Source: Adiantum capillus-veneris
Taxonomy: Eukaryota > Streptophyta > Polypodiopsida > Polypodiales > Pteridaceae
Length of the DNA stretch: 64,000 nucleotides
Assembly: GCA_014529385.2 (NCBI GenBank)
Contig: CM043962.1
Span: forward strand, 150,096,647 to 150,160,646
Direction: 5' to 3'
Program-made: the position numbers and the translations under genes
The notes under the pieces: generated by a model
The model's input: the letters and a program-made list of their open reading frames with translations, nothing else
Database searches by the model: none
What the model was told of the DNA's origin: nothing
Part shown: in pieces, positions 32,664 through 43,524 of the stretch
Numbering within the stretch: the first letter of the stretch is position 1
How the letters are laid out: every line of letters starts with the position of its first letter

Positions 32664-33466
32664 GTCTTTTTCCCTGAACTTAAGGAGATTATCCTTTCAG
32701 GAAATTTAACATCGACAGCCAGGCGGTCAAACCATGGTGCCCCTAGGATTACATCCTCATGCTTGAGAGGAGAGATAAAGAAGTCCTCTTTGTCCACATA
32801 GCCTTGGACATGAAGCCTCAATTTCCCTATTAAGGGAGTGACTGAAGCTTCTTGCCCCTTGAAGGCACTGTCTGCGGAAAGGACATCTCCCATCTCGTAG
32901 GATTGTATGCCTAGCTTGGTGGCCAACTCTATAGATATAAAATTGTGAGTAGAACCAGGGTCAAAGAGAATAAAAGCATCATGTTCTCTTACGTTTCCCC
33001 AAGCATGGCATAGAGGAGATCCTTTGTGATGAGTTTGGTGAGTCTCATCCTCTTGGATTTCAACCAAGGAAGCTCTAGGAGGATCTTGACGGTTGTTCTT
33101 TTGGGGACAAGCGTGGTACGCATGCCCTTGTTCGCCGCACTTGAAACACCGGTTATCCTTGCGATAACGCTCAAGCTCTTCAGAAGAGAGTTTGTTCTTA
33201 CCTTTGTAAACTCCCTTCTCTTTAGCGTTGTTGGAGTTGCCCTTAGGAGACTTTTGGACATTGTCCTTCCCCTTAGGCTCATTAGAACCCTTGTTTTCCG
33301 GGGGCTTATTATTTGTTTTAGCCCCCGTTTGGAAATTGATTCGTGAGGCCACCATAGTATGGTGTATTACCGCCCATATGGTACGTGGCCTTTGGGAGTT
33401 GACATACTCTGCCATTTCTTCGGTTAAGCCCGCACAAAATTGTTGCTTTTGCTCTCCAAAATCCAA
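32654..33466 (-). pseudogene. gag C-terminus, CCHC zinc knuckle and protease
   Basis: The frame holds the end of the gag core (FGEQKQQFCAGL), a basic Asn/Lys-rich linker, the nucleocapsid knuckle CFKCGEQGHAYHAC (CX2CX4HX4C) and the protease block ILFDPGSTHNFIS, where the usual D-S-G is D-P-G, with VILGAPW later. The change of Ser to Pro at the active site may impair the protease. It continues from the upstream gag frame after frame breaks near 33540-33690. Confidence 0.85.
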
Positions 33467-33479
33467 CTTTTTAAAGACA

Positions 33480-34591
33480 ATGGCTTTGAGTTGTAGGTCC
33501 CAAAACTTGTCTACATAGTTGTGGATGGATTCATTGGGAGAGAGCTTTCAGCTTCGCCATTCGGTGAGTACTTTGTCTTTGGCATCGGTGGCCAAAAACT
33601 GCTTCATAATGGAATCTCTTAAAGCTTTCCATGTTCGTGGAGCTTCACCATTGGCTCGTAGGCTAGACCACCATTGCCTGCGGACTTTTGAAAGTGCATA
33701 GCTACATGGCATAGCTTAGAGGACTCCGTGAAGCCCTCATCTCCAAACGCCGCATCAAATTGCTGGATAAAGGCCAAGACTTTGTCCGTAGCACCAAAGG
33801 TACCATCATAGGTAAGGAAAGAGATGCTCTTCCCTCCCTCTTTGAATTTCTTTAGCTTGGATGACCTCTTCCATGCGGCATAGGATTCCCTATGGCCTCT
33901 TCTTTTTGATGGTTCAAAGGTTGCACCATCACTTTCTTTAGAAGGTGAAGAATTTGAAGAACGTGGAGAAGAGGGTGACCTCTTTCTCGCCTTTTTCTTG
34001 TCTTGATCTTCATAGTCTTCACCATCACTTTCATAAGAGGAAGAGGATGAAGAAGATGGAGAAGAGGGTGTCCTCTTTCTCGCCTTTTTTTTCTCTTGCT
34101 TTTTATCATCCCTCTTTGAATTATGGCGTGGAGAAGAGTGTGATGGTCTTCTCCACTTTGGTGGTGATGGAGAGCGTTTAGCCCGCCATCTTCGTGGAGC
34201 CATCTCCGGCGAGGTGGCGGGAGACTCACTTCTTTCTCATTCCTTCGATGGAGGCTCTTGAGTTCTCCTGGGAAGGAGATGCATCATCAAGAAGTAAATT
34301 CTTGAGCCCTTCGTACGGATTCTCTTCTTCTTCCCGAATCGGAGAGAGACCTCTTTTGGGAGTCTCACAAGGAGTCTTCCTAGGTGTTCTCTCGTCATGG
34401 TGATGAGCTTGGAGAATCCCATGAGCACGGAGCTGCCGTTGCACTTCACTTTGGAGAGATGGATTGCCCATGGCTTGTTGAAGCCTAGAAACAAGATAGT
34501 TAACAAGCATTGAAGCATCATTAGTAGCTTGCTCATGAGCAAAATCAAAGTTATCAACATTAATTTCACTCTATTTACTATTGTCAGCCAT
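33480..34591 (-). pseudogene. gag N-terminal part of the chromovirus
   Basis: A likely start codon at 34591 (MADNSK, followed at once by a stop) leads into NYLVSRLQQAMGNPS, then an Arg/Ser/Lys-rich stretch (34203-33850) with two KKARKR(T/S)PSSP repeats, then FLTYDGTFGATDKVLAFIQQF, the start of the Retrotrans_gag capsid fold. Several frame changes occur (near 34215, 33690 and 33548). The capsid would form virus-like particles. Confidence 0.7.
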
Positions 34592-35009
34592 TCTAACAAC
34601 TTTTAGGTGTAAAATTTTTAGGTGTACTTTGGCACTTCAAGCCCTAGTTGCTACTCCTCTTTACCCCTTTAGAAAAAGCACTCAAGCTACTGTACCCGCG
34701 GCTCGAATACCATTAATTGAAAGGAATAGAAGAGAGGGTCTTTCGACACCAAAACAACACCGGCTCCTATCAAGCTTCTAATAGCTCAATAGTGGTTAAG
34801 CTGTAGGCAAGCCCCGTAGGACTCCACTATTAAGACCATAGCTCTCGACGGTGATGCCCCGTTAACTGCACAAAGGCAGGCGCACTGTAAGGCTGAAAAA
34901 TCCCTATTCTACTTACTCACAGGCAATTAATAATACCAACCATTTATAGCTAGCTTGAGGAACTCCCTTCTTGAGCAAGAAAAGAGAAACCTTGTGCTCT
35001 GATACCAAT
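34592..35009 (-). promoter_or_regulatory. Chromovirus leader with initiator-Met PBS
   Basis: On the minus strand TGGTATCAGAGC (34997-35008) follows the 5' LTR by one base and is complementary to the 3' end of initiator-Met tRNA. The rest is untranslated leader. No palindrome array is present, unlike the leaders of A1 and element C. Confidence 0.85.
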
Positions 35010-36598
35010 GTAACATTTAATGGTCTAAAAACTTATGTGTAGCGGAAATTAGCATGAACATAGTGGGCATTTCATTAGAATAGATTCCTAATGAGAATTA
35101 CAAGAGTGCTTGGGTGGAGAGAGCAACAAAAAGCATAACACCTAGTTAGATAGCATCAACAATACTTTCAAAAGAGAGAGAAATTAAGCTATTGACAATA
35201 GTTGAGGATCGGATTTGCATGGAGCCGGTCCCTCCTCCAAAAGGCTTTGTATTATGGTTTCTCCCATCAAGAGAGACATTGTACAATAAAATTATTTGTG
35301 TTCCTTCAAGACTAGCTAGTGCAATGAAGATGAAAGCTTCATGCACTAAGCAAAACACTTAGTAAACACAACTTTAATTATCCCCATTCTCAAACCCAAT
35401 ACCTCACACACCTTCGAAGATGGTGAGAGCTAGCAGGGTATGAGAGTAGATTGAGAGGAAGAAGGAGTATCTTACGAGAAAGATGTACATCTCCTCACAT
35501 AATCACTCATATTAGCATAGATTTAGCTTAGTAATTAGCTTGGTAGAGGAGATGAGCATGCATTGAAGCTTGGCTCTTGGTTGGATTTGCATCCACAAGC
35601 CAAGAGTGTGTCGATTTTAGGCTTCTATCTCTCAAGCTTGGAGTAGGTGATGAGCTCTCCATTAAAGCTTGGGAAGAGATAGTATTCTCTTTATTCACAC
35701 ATGAGATTGTGTGAGTGTGTGTGTGATAATGCCTTGCAAAAATCAGCCCCCTCTCTCTCTTGGGCTAGCCCTCTTGCTATTTGCTCTTGCAGGCTCCCCA
35801 TTGGACCTCCCCAAGTCAAGCTAATGGCTATTAAGCAGCATAAGTGATAGCCTTCTGACATGTGTCCCCCTTTCCCCTTTTGTGAGAGCTTTAGGTAATT
35901 TAATAATTAAACTAAACTCTCATTGGACCCCTTTGCCTCCTGGCCAATAGGAATCAGGGAAGCCATTGGGCTCCTGAATGCTCATTGGACCCCTTGGGAG
36001 ACTGTCCGATAGTCTTCTAGGAGACTTAATTCTCATTGGTTCTTTTATTAAGTGTTTTTAAATTAATTAAACTAGATCTACTCTAGCCTAATTCTCATTG
36101 GTCCACCTCCAAGGCCATCCAATAGGAATTGGGCACACCTTGTGGGCATCTGGGCTAGGGAGCTGACACGTGTCCCAAATTCCCTTTGTGTAAAGGGAGC
36201 CTGTGTGTGTGTGTGTGTGACTTTCTCTCTCATCCCCTAGAAGAAGGGCTCGCCCCCTCCCATGTAAGGATATGCAAAGACTTTTTAGTTACACACAAAG
36301 CATCCAATTTCCCCTAGGGTTGACCTTTGGACACAGCCTTTGGATTTTGGAACCTTAGCATTTTGGAAGTCTTAATGGGCTGAACCTTAGGGTCTTTTTA
36401 GCCCATTGTTGCACATGGGTCTTTTGCAGATGGCCCCCCCTTTTGATCCCTATTTTCCCTCCTTTGGATCCCTACTGTGGCTGGTCTGCTAGCTTAACCA
36501 ATATTCTAGCTTTTTCTCCCCTGGCACTTCCCCACATTAAATGATCAGTTTAATATGAGAAAATCATTTAGGAGAATTAGATATTGATTATTATGACA
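35010..36598 (-). repeat. 5' LTR of the chromovirus
   Basis: The 1589-bp LTR has TG/CA ends (plus strand TGTAACATTT ... ATTATGACA). It matches the other LTR over its right 1332 bp, with a 29-bp extra segment near 36285-36313. The flanking five bases are CCTCG. The insertion splits the transposase exon. Confidence 0.92.
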
Positions 36599-38794
36599 CC
36601 TCGCTTGATAGTGAGATTTTTCCATTCCCTGAGTATTCCATGTTGCAAGGGGTCCTTGTTTTGCAAAATATGGTCCATGCAGGTACATAATATGCTAAAA
36701 AAAAAAAAAGTTAGTTGAACTCAATAGGATGCAAAGTAAAATACTATCCAGACTTTAGAAAGTAATTGAATACTCACCAAGTAATATGTGATGTCTTTTG
36801 CTCCCCAAGCATCTATAATAGCAGTTATTAAAATCTTTATTGTCTTGTTAAAGTCATCTGTATAAGTAGCAGAGCTAACTTGTTGTCTCAAAACTTTCAA
36901 AAAATTGTCGACCTTCTTCCACACTTCCATGAGTTTGTTGGCTACATCTGGTCTACTTTTGACATTGGTTGTTATAACACAAAGATCCTTCCAGCATTTC
37001 CACATAGCATCAACTTGTTTGTTGTCATGGTTACTCAATAATCTTCTGGATTTTGCTCCACCCATTGAAACATCTTGCAAAACATCACCGGTTCCTTTTG
37101 AAAGAGTGGGATCTTTTTTTAGATGCACTTGACCACCATGAAAACCCATTTGAGAGAGCAAAGCCTCACATTTTTCTATGCACTCGTCTGCAAGTTTAGT
37201 TGACTTAATAGAATATGCATAGTCAAGATGGAGTCGAAGCAATTTGTCCAAGATTCTAATCTCTGCATGCATTGTGCATATATGTACATTTTTTAAATCT
37301 ATTGTTAGAATTGGCTCCCAAATCATAGAGGACGATGGGTAGTCGATGACGTTAACACTATTCCTCGATGGTGCTTTTCCAACCTCGTGTTCTGCAAGCC
37401 ATCCTTTTGTTCCACTGCTTTCCATGCAATATAGATGTGGATACTTGGTATTGGCACCTCCACATACACCAAACATGCACTTTAATGCTTTTAGGTCGGC
37501 ACTCAAGTGCCATTCTACAAAAAAGTCACCCATGCCATCTACACAGAGTTTTTCACCTGCATTTTGGTCTTGTATAACAGAAGGGATATCGGTCTGCAAA
37601 AACAACCATTTCAATGTATCGTGATTTTCTACTGGTATTTGAGCTACTCCGATCCACCAAAGTTCCATTTCTGATTGAGTTTTGTGGTATGGGGAATCAA
37701 GCTTACCCTGGCTATAGTCCAATGCTCTATTCATAAGGGATATGGATACTCTTTCCATTTTTTGACATTTTTGAATTTGAGCTTCATCCAATTCAGAACA
37801 AATATAAGTTTTCCTTCATAGCAGATTGAACATTTTTTATACTCGTCCAAATGTTATTAAAAACATTAAACTCAAAAGAAGATTTTTTTTTCTGTTTTTC
37901 ATATGGCATCGTTCCTTCTATATGATAGTACTCTCCAAATGTTCGAGTATTTCTTCGTTTAATAGAGTCCTAACTTTCCCAACATTATGAGGCCTAGGCA
38001 ACCCAAAAGCTTTAATCTTGTAATACTTTAAATCTGAAACCAGGGTTTAGAGATGGCCCTGTAACCCCTTCTACTCACCCCCACTGTGTCACAAACTTCT
38101 TGCATTTGAGAAGGTTGGACCAGTAAACCCATATCTTTCAGTGAACTTTGAAATACCAATTTTTTCTGAGTTTGATTTTCAGGAAGTTTCAAAAGTTAAG
38201 AATATCACTTTTGTTCATTACCTCATTCAAAAATCTCACCCTTTCTTGACCATTGGACAAATCAAATTCTAAAAGACTAGTCACATGTTCTCTAGTAATC
38301 TTTAATCTTTTTTTTCTTTGTCTAGAACCTTCTGTTAAGTTTACTACATCTCTCATTCATTTTACTCGTGCTCTTAATCCTATTGGAGTTTCTTTTAAAG
38401 TATGAAGTTGGTGATTTTCTTGTTTTAGAGATGCTATTTGGTTTTCAAGTTCTAAAATTCTTGTTGCATTTGAAGACAAAACAGTTTTGAGATATTGAAT
38501 GTAATGTGTATGATCAATGTGTAAATGAGATAACCTAGAACTATATCCTAGCAAGCCATCAACCCCATCACCAAAAAAACTCATCAAATCATGAGGTGTG
38601 TGAAAAGATGGATACCTTCCAGTGCTAGGATCCGGTGGATACAAGCTCCCATCTGTCCATATATCAATGTGTTTCTTTCCCTCGTTGCGAAGTTGTTGTG
38701 CTTCATTTGCAGTTGTAACTGGTCTTTGATAGACACTCTGCGTAGTAGCATATTCTTGGCTTAGCTTAATGTTCAAGAAACTTGCGGTTATCAC
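36599..38794 (-). pseudogene. DDE-type transposase-like gene, interrupted
   Basis: An N-terminal frame (38794-38357) has a coiled coil (ILELENQIASLKQENHQL); broken coding continues to 37800; a 356-codon frame (37791-36778) follows. It contains LCVDGMGDFF, HLSADLKALKCMFGVCGGANTKYPHLYC, VHICTMHAEIRILDKLL and WKDLCVITTNVKSRPDVANKLMEVWK. A GTGAGT donor at 36777 and a TTTTTAG acceptor at 36695 define an 83-nt intron. The next exon (36694-36599) reads HIMYLHGPYFAKQGPLATW and GMEKSHYQAR, where Glu is a candidate third catalytic residue. The layout (acidic residue, Cys-pair insert, late Glu) is RNase H/DDE-like and distantly recalls RAG1-type enzymes, but the superfamily is not certain. The chromovirus cuts the last exon and a frameshift lies near 37800. 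Confidence 0.55.
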
Positions 38795-39189
38795 TAATGA
38801 AAGATGTATTAGTCATTGTAAGTAATGAAGGAGCAGAAAGTATAATGGAAATAATGTAGTAGCAGAACAAGATGCATCAGAGAAGAAGAGATAAAGCTCG
38901 CGAAAGGTGATAGAAAAAAGAGAGATTCAAAAGTGGAAACAACTATTTGCCGCCAAGTGAAGTAAATGAAAACAAATTTCGAGGTGAGCCACAAAGGAAT
39001 CTGAAGAAAATGATATCTTTTTGAATATTTAGAGATATGTACCTAGATACGCTTTAGATTGCGTAGATATGCTTTAAATGACCAAAACGGACAAATTTAG
39101 AGCCGTTTTGACCATAAACGGCTCTGCTAATTAGTAATTTAACCAATTCCTTACATAGCCCTTTTTGAGTCGTTTTTGGCCCTAATGTC
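38795..39189. promoter_or_regulatory. Upstream region of the transposase gene with inverted repeat
   Basis: AT-rich sequence 5' of the transposase. AGAGCCGTTT (39099-39108) and AAACGGCTCT (39116-39125) form a perfect 10-bp inverted repeat with a 7-nt spacer. It could be a regulatory or terminal hairpin. No TATA box stands out. Confidence 0.35.
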
Positions 39190-39483
39190 TCTATTCTCTT
39201 TCTATATATCTTTATCTCTCCCTCTCTCCCTTTCTATTCCCTCTTTCTCTCTGTCTCTATCTCTCCCTCTCTGACTATTTTTGTCTCTCTTTCCCTTTAT
39301 TCTCACCCTCTCCCTCCCTCCCTACCTCCGTCTCCCTCTCATTCTCTTTATCTCTATTCTCTCGATCCCTCTTTCTCTCTATCTCTCCCTCTCTTTCTCT
39401 TTCTCTTTTCCTCTCTACTCTCTTTCTATTTCTCCATCCCTCCCTCCCTCCCTCCCTCTCTCTCTCTTTCCCTCTCTTTCATT

Positions 39484-39524
<41 letters not shown>

Positions 39525-39535
39525 CTCTTTCTCTT

Positions 39536-39612
<77 letters not shown>
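39190..39612. repeat. 420-bp polypyrimidine (CT-rich) tract
   Basis: Almost pure C/T sequence, with irregular CTCTCC blocks first and near-perfect (CT)n after 39489. Long Ser/Leu frames across it are artefacts. It separates the transposase upstream region from the LINE. Confidence 0.95.
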
Positions 39613-40021
39613 CAGTCTTTTTTTGACCTACTAGACAATTTTTCACTCTTTTGATAATAACTTCTTCATCTGAACTCCAATTTGGGGTGATCTATAACCT
39701 CAATCAAAGAGCACAATGCCCTCTACGCATTGATGTAAACACAAAAAAATTCAGAGTTGATGGAAGGCATTTTTGTAGTAGCATTTCTGAAGTGAACAGG
39801 TTCAGGAAAGTTGACTCTCATCTCTTATTTTACAATGTCTTCCTGCACTGGCAAGGATTATTCTTCTTCAACAAGGTCCACAACCATTGTAGAAAATGAT
39901 CTTAAAAATCTTCTAAGTGTAGATATATTAACACGATCACTCAACCAACGACATCGAAAACCATGATCACGACATACTTGGTATCGTTGCAAGAGACCGT
40001 AAACAAACAAGATGAACACTT
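39613..40021. other. No recognisable gene (LINE 5' region?)
   Basis: Short frames only. As it lies directly before the LINE ORFs it may be LINE 5' untranslated sequence. Confidence 0.3.
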
Positions 40022-40815
40022 ATGAGCACTTGCAATGGAGAATGGCACGTTAAGGGTTTTGTGGTTGAGAATGAGAATCTCAAGAGGACACTCGAGATGC
40101 AAACAACACGTTTGATGCAACTTGAAGATGAAGTCAAGGAATGTAAACGCTCTCTTGTGGGCTTGAATGCTTTGAAGGAGCGCATGAGCAAAGTAAAGCA
40201 TGACCATGTATTGAAAGAGGAGAAATTTGAAACCATGAGCCGAGATGTATGCGACATGAAAAATGTATGCACAAACAAGCCTTGGGATGATGTATGTGGT
40301 AATAATGTGGTTCCCTATTCCTCCCTCATGCGAGCTATGATTGAAACAAAGTTCAATGTTGAGAATGTGGATATGGAGGAGTTGAAGGAATGGGAGGGAG
40401 GTTCCAAGAACATTTTTATTCATGAAATTCCCGAAGAGAAGTTAGAGACAACTCCATATGTTATCAAAGATTTCTTCAAAACCGCTTTGAGATGTCCGAA
40501 GTTATGGTTTATGGAGCACATAGAGTGGGTCAGCAAGGAGCTCCTCACTTGGGAGAACGGCCAACTTTTGTATGCACCATGGCAAATGAGACCAAACAAA
40601 AGATTATCCTTGATAATAGTTGGATCTGTTTGAGGGATACACAATGTTTTGTATGTAAATATTTCACTATTAAGCAACAAAATATGCGTCGCAAGGCATA
40701 TAAGGAAAGAATAAGAAAAACAAGGAGATATCTCATGAAGAAAATGTGCCCAAGGAGGAGGCAAGTCTCTCGAGAAAATAGGGATATGCAACGTATGAGA
40801 CCGAGTTACAATTGA
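40022..40815 (+). pseudogene. LINE ORF1-like protein
   Basis: The first frame (40022-40633) starts with a coiled coil (ENLKRTLEMQTTRLMQLEDEVKE) and continues to a Trp-rich part. A second frame (40492-40815) carries CFVCKYFTIKQQNMRRKAY and a very basic end (MCPRRRQVSREN). Together they look like a nucleic-acid-binding ORF1/gag-like product broken by a frameshift. No RRM or CCHC knuckle is clear. Confidence 0.45.
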
Positions 40816-41574
40816 AAATATGCTTATGGGATTGCAATGAACACCCATGGAATGTGGGGGTTTACATTGATGAACTAACAAGTAAAGCCAATGTTGTACT
40901 TCTTGTTGAAACTTGGGAGCATGATACACAAAGGATAAACGGCTTCGAGGATTACAATGTACATTCATTGATGTGGTCAAATAATCTCAAGCAAAGAAGA
41001 GGGCAAGGAGGAGTACCTTGTATGATTAAGAAGGATAAAGATTTTGTATCAATTGTAAACAATGACAAGTATAAACGTTATGTATGGCTGAAAATTATGA
41101 CAGCAAAAAGAGAACCCATTTTTGTAGCCGGTTGCTACATTCCTCATCATGATTTCCCCTTTTATGCTTGCATAGATAGAGATTGGACATTTTTTGATTT
41201 AGAAGAGGCCATTGCTTATTTTAAAGGCGAAGGTGATGTTATTGTATTTGGGTATATGAATGCTCGCACATAAATATTGCAATGTGATACTCAACAATTT
41301 GATATGCCATACATTTCAAGGGAGTTGGAGGAAGTTCAACTTGTATGATCGTACTTCAATGGATGAGAAAGAGCCGGATCACTATGAAAAGTTACTCTTA
41401 TACACATGTAATAGCACGGATATGCAAATTGCCAATGGATCTTTGTGGAGTGGAACCAATAGATTTAGATGTAAAAAATATAATGGAGATAGTGTGATTG
41501 ACTATATGCTACTCTCTAAAGCCATCATGTTTCGTATAAAGAGTTTTATGTTTGCCAATGGACCCCCAAATTAG
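40812..41574 (+). pseudogene. LINE endonuclease (EEP/APE fold)
   Basis: The frame starts MKICLWDCNEHPWN (first metal-site Asn), has VVLLVETWEHD with the catalytic Glu, GQGGVPCMIK, IFVAGCYIP and GDVIVFGYMNART, where the usual GDFNA shows Tyr-Met. A one-base shift near 41265 leads to a second frame ending in SVIDYMLLS, which matches the C-terminal S-x-I-D motif. These are the motifs of the exonuclease-endonuclease-phosphatase family that nicks target DNA. The catalytic His is not seen, consistent with truncation or decay. Confidence 0.75.
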
Positions 41575-42404
41575 ACCATTGGACCTTATGTATTGACCTT
41601 ACATGTGGAGAAGCAACTAGGAATGATAATCTCAACCAACGGGAAAATAAGTTATCACTATGTATGGATTTCAAACAGACACCAATGTACATTGAAATGG
41701 CTGAGCAAAATTATGGATGACAAAGCTTCAATATGACACACCATTGGAAACTAAATGAAAAGATTTTGAGAAAGTTATTTGTTCTTGTGCCGAAGAATTC
41801 TTTGCCATAAAGCATCTCCATGGTATCAACAAAGATAGATCACGCAAAAGGTGGTTTGATAAAGAATGTCAAGATGCTTGAAAGTCCTTGAGAGAGCTTG
41901 ATGCAACTAAGGACAAATACAAGGCTATCAAAATCATTTGCATACATACAAGGCATTGATTCAAAAGAAGAGAAGAAGATGGGAAGTAAAGCAACACCTT
42001 TTTCAAGTCCAAGAAAAGACACGTGCATGTGGAAGATTTTGGAGAAACTTGAGGGGCAAGCGGGTTGAGAATTTTGGTAGCTTGAGTCTTGTGGATATGT
42101 ACACACATTGTAGGAAATTATATGAGCAACCAAATGTTGAAAAAATGTCATTTTATGGTTCACTCCCATGTATGCCCTTTTTTTTTTACTATTAAGGATG
42201 TATGCGGTGGGCTTGAAAAGTTGGCCACTTGCAAAGCGGGATATCTTCAAGTATCAAGTTGGAGACTTCAAATGGACGGGAGATTTTACCCATGAGTGGA
42301 TGTGTGGTATGTTCAACCTTGTACTTCAACATGGTATGCCTTATGATTGGAGTACTAATTGGGTTTGCATAAAGGAGGGGATGTGAAGAATGTAAACAAC
42401 TACC
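41575..42404 (+). pseudogene. LINE linker and start of reverse transcriptase
   Basis: Frames in three phases give a basic helical linker (KRRRWEVKQHLFQVQEK) and, near 42290-42400, GMPYDWSTNW followed by KGGDVKNVNNY. This is the W...PIxKKGDxxxxNNYR block at the N-terminus of LINE reverse transcriptase. All catalytic RT motifs are missing because the LTR of element C starts at 42405. Confidence 0.6.
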
Positions 42405-43488
42405 TGTTAGCGGGTCGCCGCGACGGACGTCTGCAACATAGCTCTTTTGTCCTAACATTATGTCAATATGCAAGGAAGCGACTCAAGATGGGGCACGGAG
42501 ACTTAATGAGAGTGTCAATCTCACCAAAGGGAACTCAAGGGCTACTCGTTCTACGACACAAGCAAATCAACCACTTCCTAGTCAGACAATCAGTATGTGT
42601 CCAATCTCACCACTCTAGGTCATCACGCCGTTTCGGCATCCAAACAAATCCGGAATACCACAAAACTTAAGGAGAGGTATCACAACACTTAAGGGCTCAA
42701 TCCTACCAAGTTCTATCACCATCTGGGAAGGTACATAAATCACGATCCATCACAAAATGTGCAGAAAACTTAAACAGAAGTACTTAGAAAGGTCTTCCTT
42801 AAGCATAGAAACACTTATCCATGGTCTTATCCATGGTCAAAACATCAAAAAACAACCATTTTAACCTCCAAATCAATGCATTTAGCTCACAACAATGCAT
42901 TGTGAACCACAACAGAATTGGAAATGATTACACTTAGATTGTAGAGCAAGAGACAAGGAATGCAATGTGCTATTTGGAAAACAATTCTGATTACCAAAAG
43001 AAGATTACAAGTTGAAGCAGAAAGAGGTCTCCACAGTGCACATTTTTTGATCCTTCAAACTAAAATGATAAAAATCCTTTAAAACTAAGGGTTTTGACGT
43101 TAAAAGTTAAGGGGCCTTTCCCACGACCATTCGGCCTCTTACAAGGGTGTAGACTCAGAGGAGTAAAAAGAGTATTGTCTAATTACATCATGATTACAAC
43201 TCATCCTAGGCTGAATTACATGGCTTTCTTCGAAGCAATAGAATGCTTACAGGGTTCGGTGTGCATACGCCTGTATCCACCAAACCTAAGGGTTTTGACT
43301 TTAAAAGCTAAGGGGGACTTTCCCACGACCATCCGGCCTCTTACAAGGGTGTAGACTTAGACGAGTAAAAAGGGTATTGTCTAATTACATCATGATTACA
43401 ACTTATCCTAGGCTGAATTACATGGCTTTCTTTGAAACAATAGAGTGTTTACAGGGTTTGGTGTGCATACGCCTGTATTTACCAAACA
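42405..43488 (-). repeat. 3' LTR of element C, with 201-bp tandem duplication
   Basis: The 1084-bp LTR starts TGTTAGCGGG and ends CCAAACA, next to a polypurine tract. The last 403 bp are two tandem copies (43086-43286 and 43287-43488) of a segment starting TAAGGGTTTTGAC. In the element sense this is the start of U3, so it resembles an enhancer duplication. CTACC precedes it at 42400-42404. Confidence 0.85.
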
Positions 43489-43524
43489 TTCCCCCCTTCC
43501 TATTCATTGCACGTCCTCGTGCAA
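43489..43524 (-). promoter_or_regulatory. Polypurine tract and 7-bp hairpin, element C
   Basis: GGAAGGGGGGAA on the minus strand (43489-43500) is a textbook PPT. Six bases away, TTGCACG and CGTGCAA (43507-43524) form a perfect 7-bp stem around an AGGA loop in the element sense. Confidence 0.8.

Larger units (their letters stand above)
28022..36598 (-). mobile_element. Chromovirus (Ty3/Gypsy with chromodomain)
   Basis: Minus-strand order: 5' LTR (35010-36598), initiator-Met PBS, gag with CCHC knuckle, protease, RT, RNase H, integrase, chromodomain, PPT, 3' LTR (28022-29324). The order is canonical for chromoviruses. Several stops and frameshifts inactivate it. The 3' LTR lacks the outer 257 bp found in the 5' LTR, so no target duplication can be read; CCTCG flanks the right end. 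The LTRs are very similar, indicating a fairly recent insertion apart from a 29-bp length difference near 36290. Confidence 0.9.
25087..38794 (-). mobile_element. Inferred DNA transposon with transposase and histone/protease gene
   Basis: Two same-strand coding blocks flank the chromovirus: a transposase-like gene (38794-36599) and a histone-fold/C48-protease/SPKK gene (27398-25087), with an array of paired inverted motifs (27472-27980) upstream of the second gene. The retrovirus-like element lies inside a transposase exon, and a deletion at its left end removed the rest of the transposase. That the two genes belonged to one element is inference from strand, proximity and the transposon-typical protease. 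Terminal repeats were not found. Confidence 0.45.
40022..42404 (+). mobile_element. LINE retrotransposon, 3' truncated
   Basis: The plus strand carries an ORF1-like coiled-coil/basic region, an APE-type endonuclease and the beginning of reverse transcriptase. The sequence stops at 42404 just after the VNNY block, where the LTR of element C begins, so the LINE was interrupted by that insertion. Several frameshifts are present. Confidence 0.7.

Noticed and set aside
36599-37791. Firm assignment of the transposase to RAG1/Transib or KDZ
   Set aside because: The order of acidic residues and Cys pair is suggestive of the former, but key RAG1 motifs are absent and the KDZ signatures I know do not match; left unassigned.
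39281-39634. 117-codon Ser/Leu/Pro open frame
   Set aside because: It is the translation of a CT-rich pyrimidine tract; composition is dictated by the repeat.
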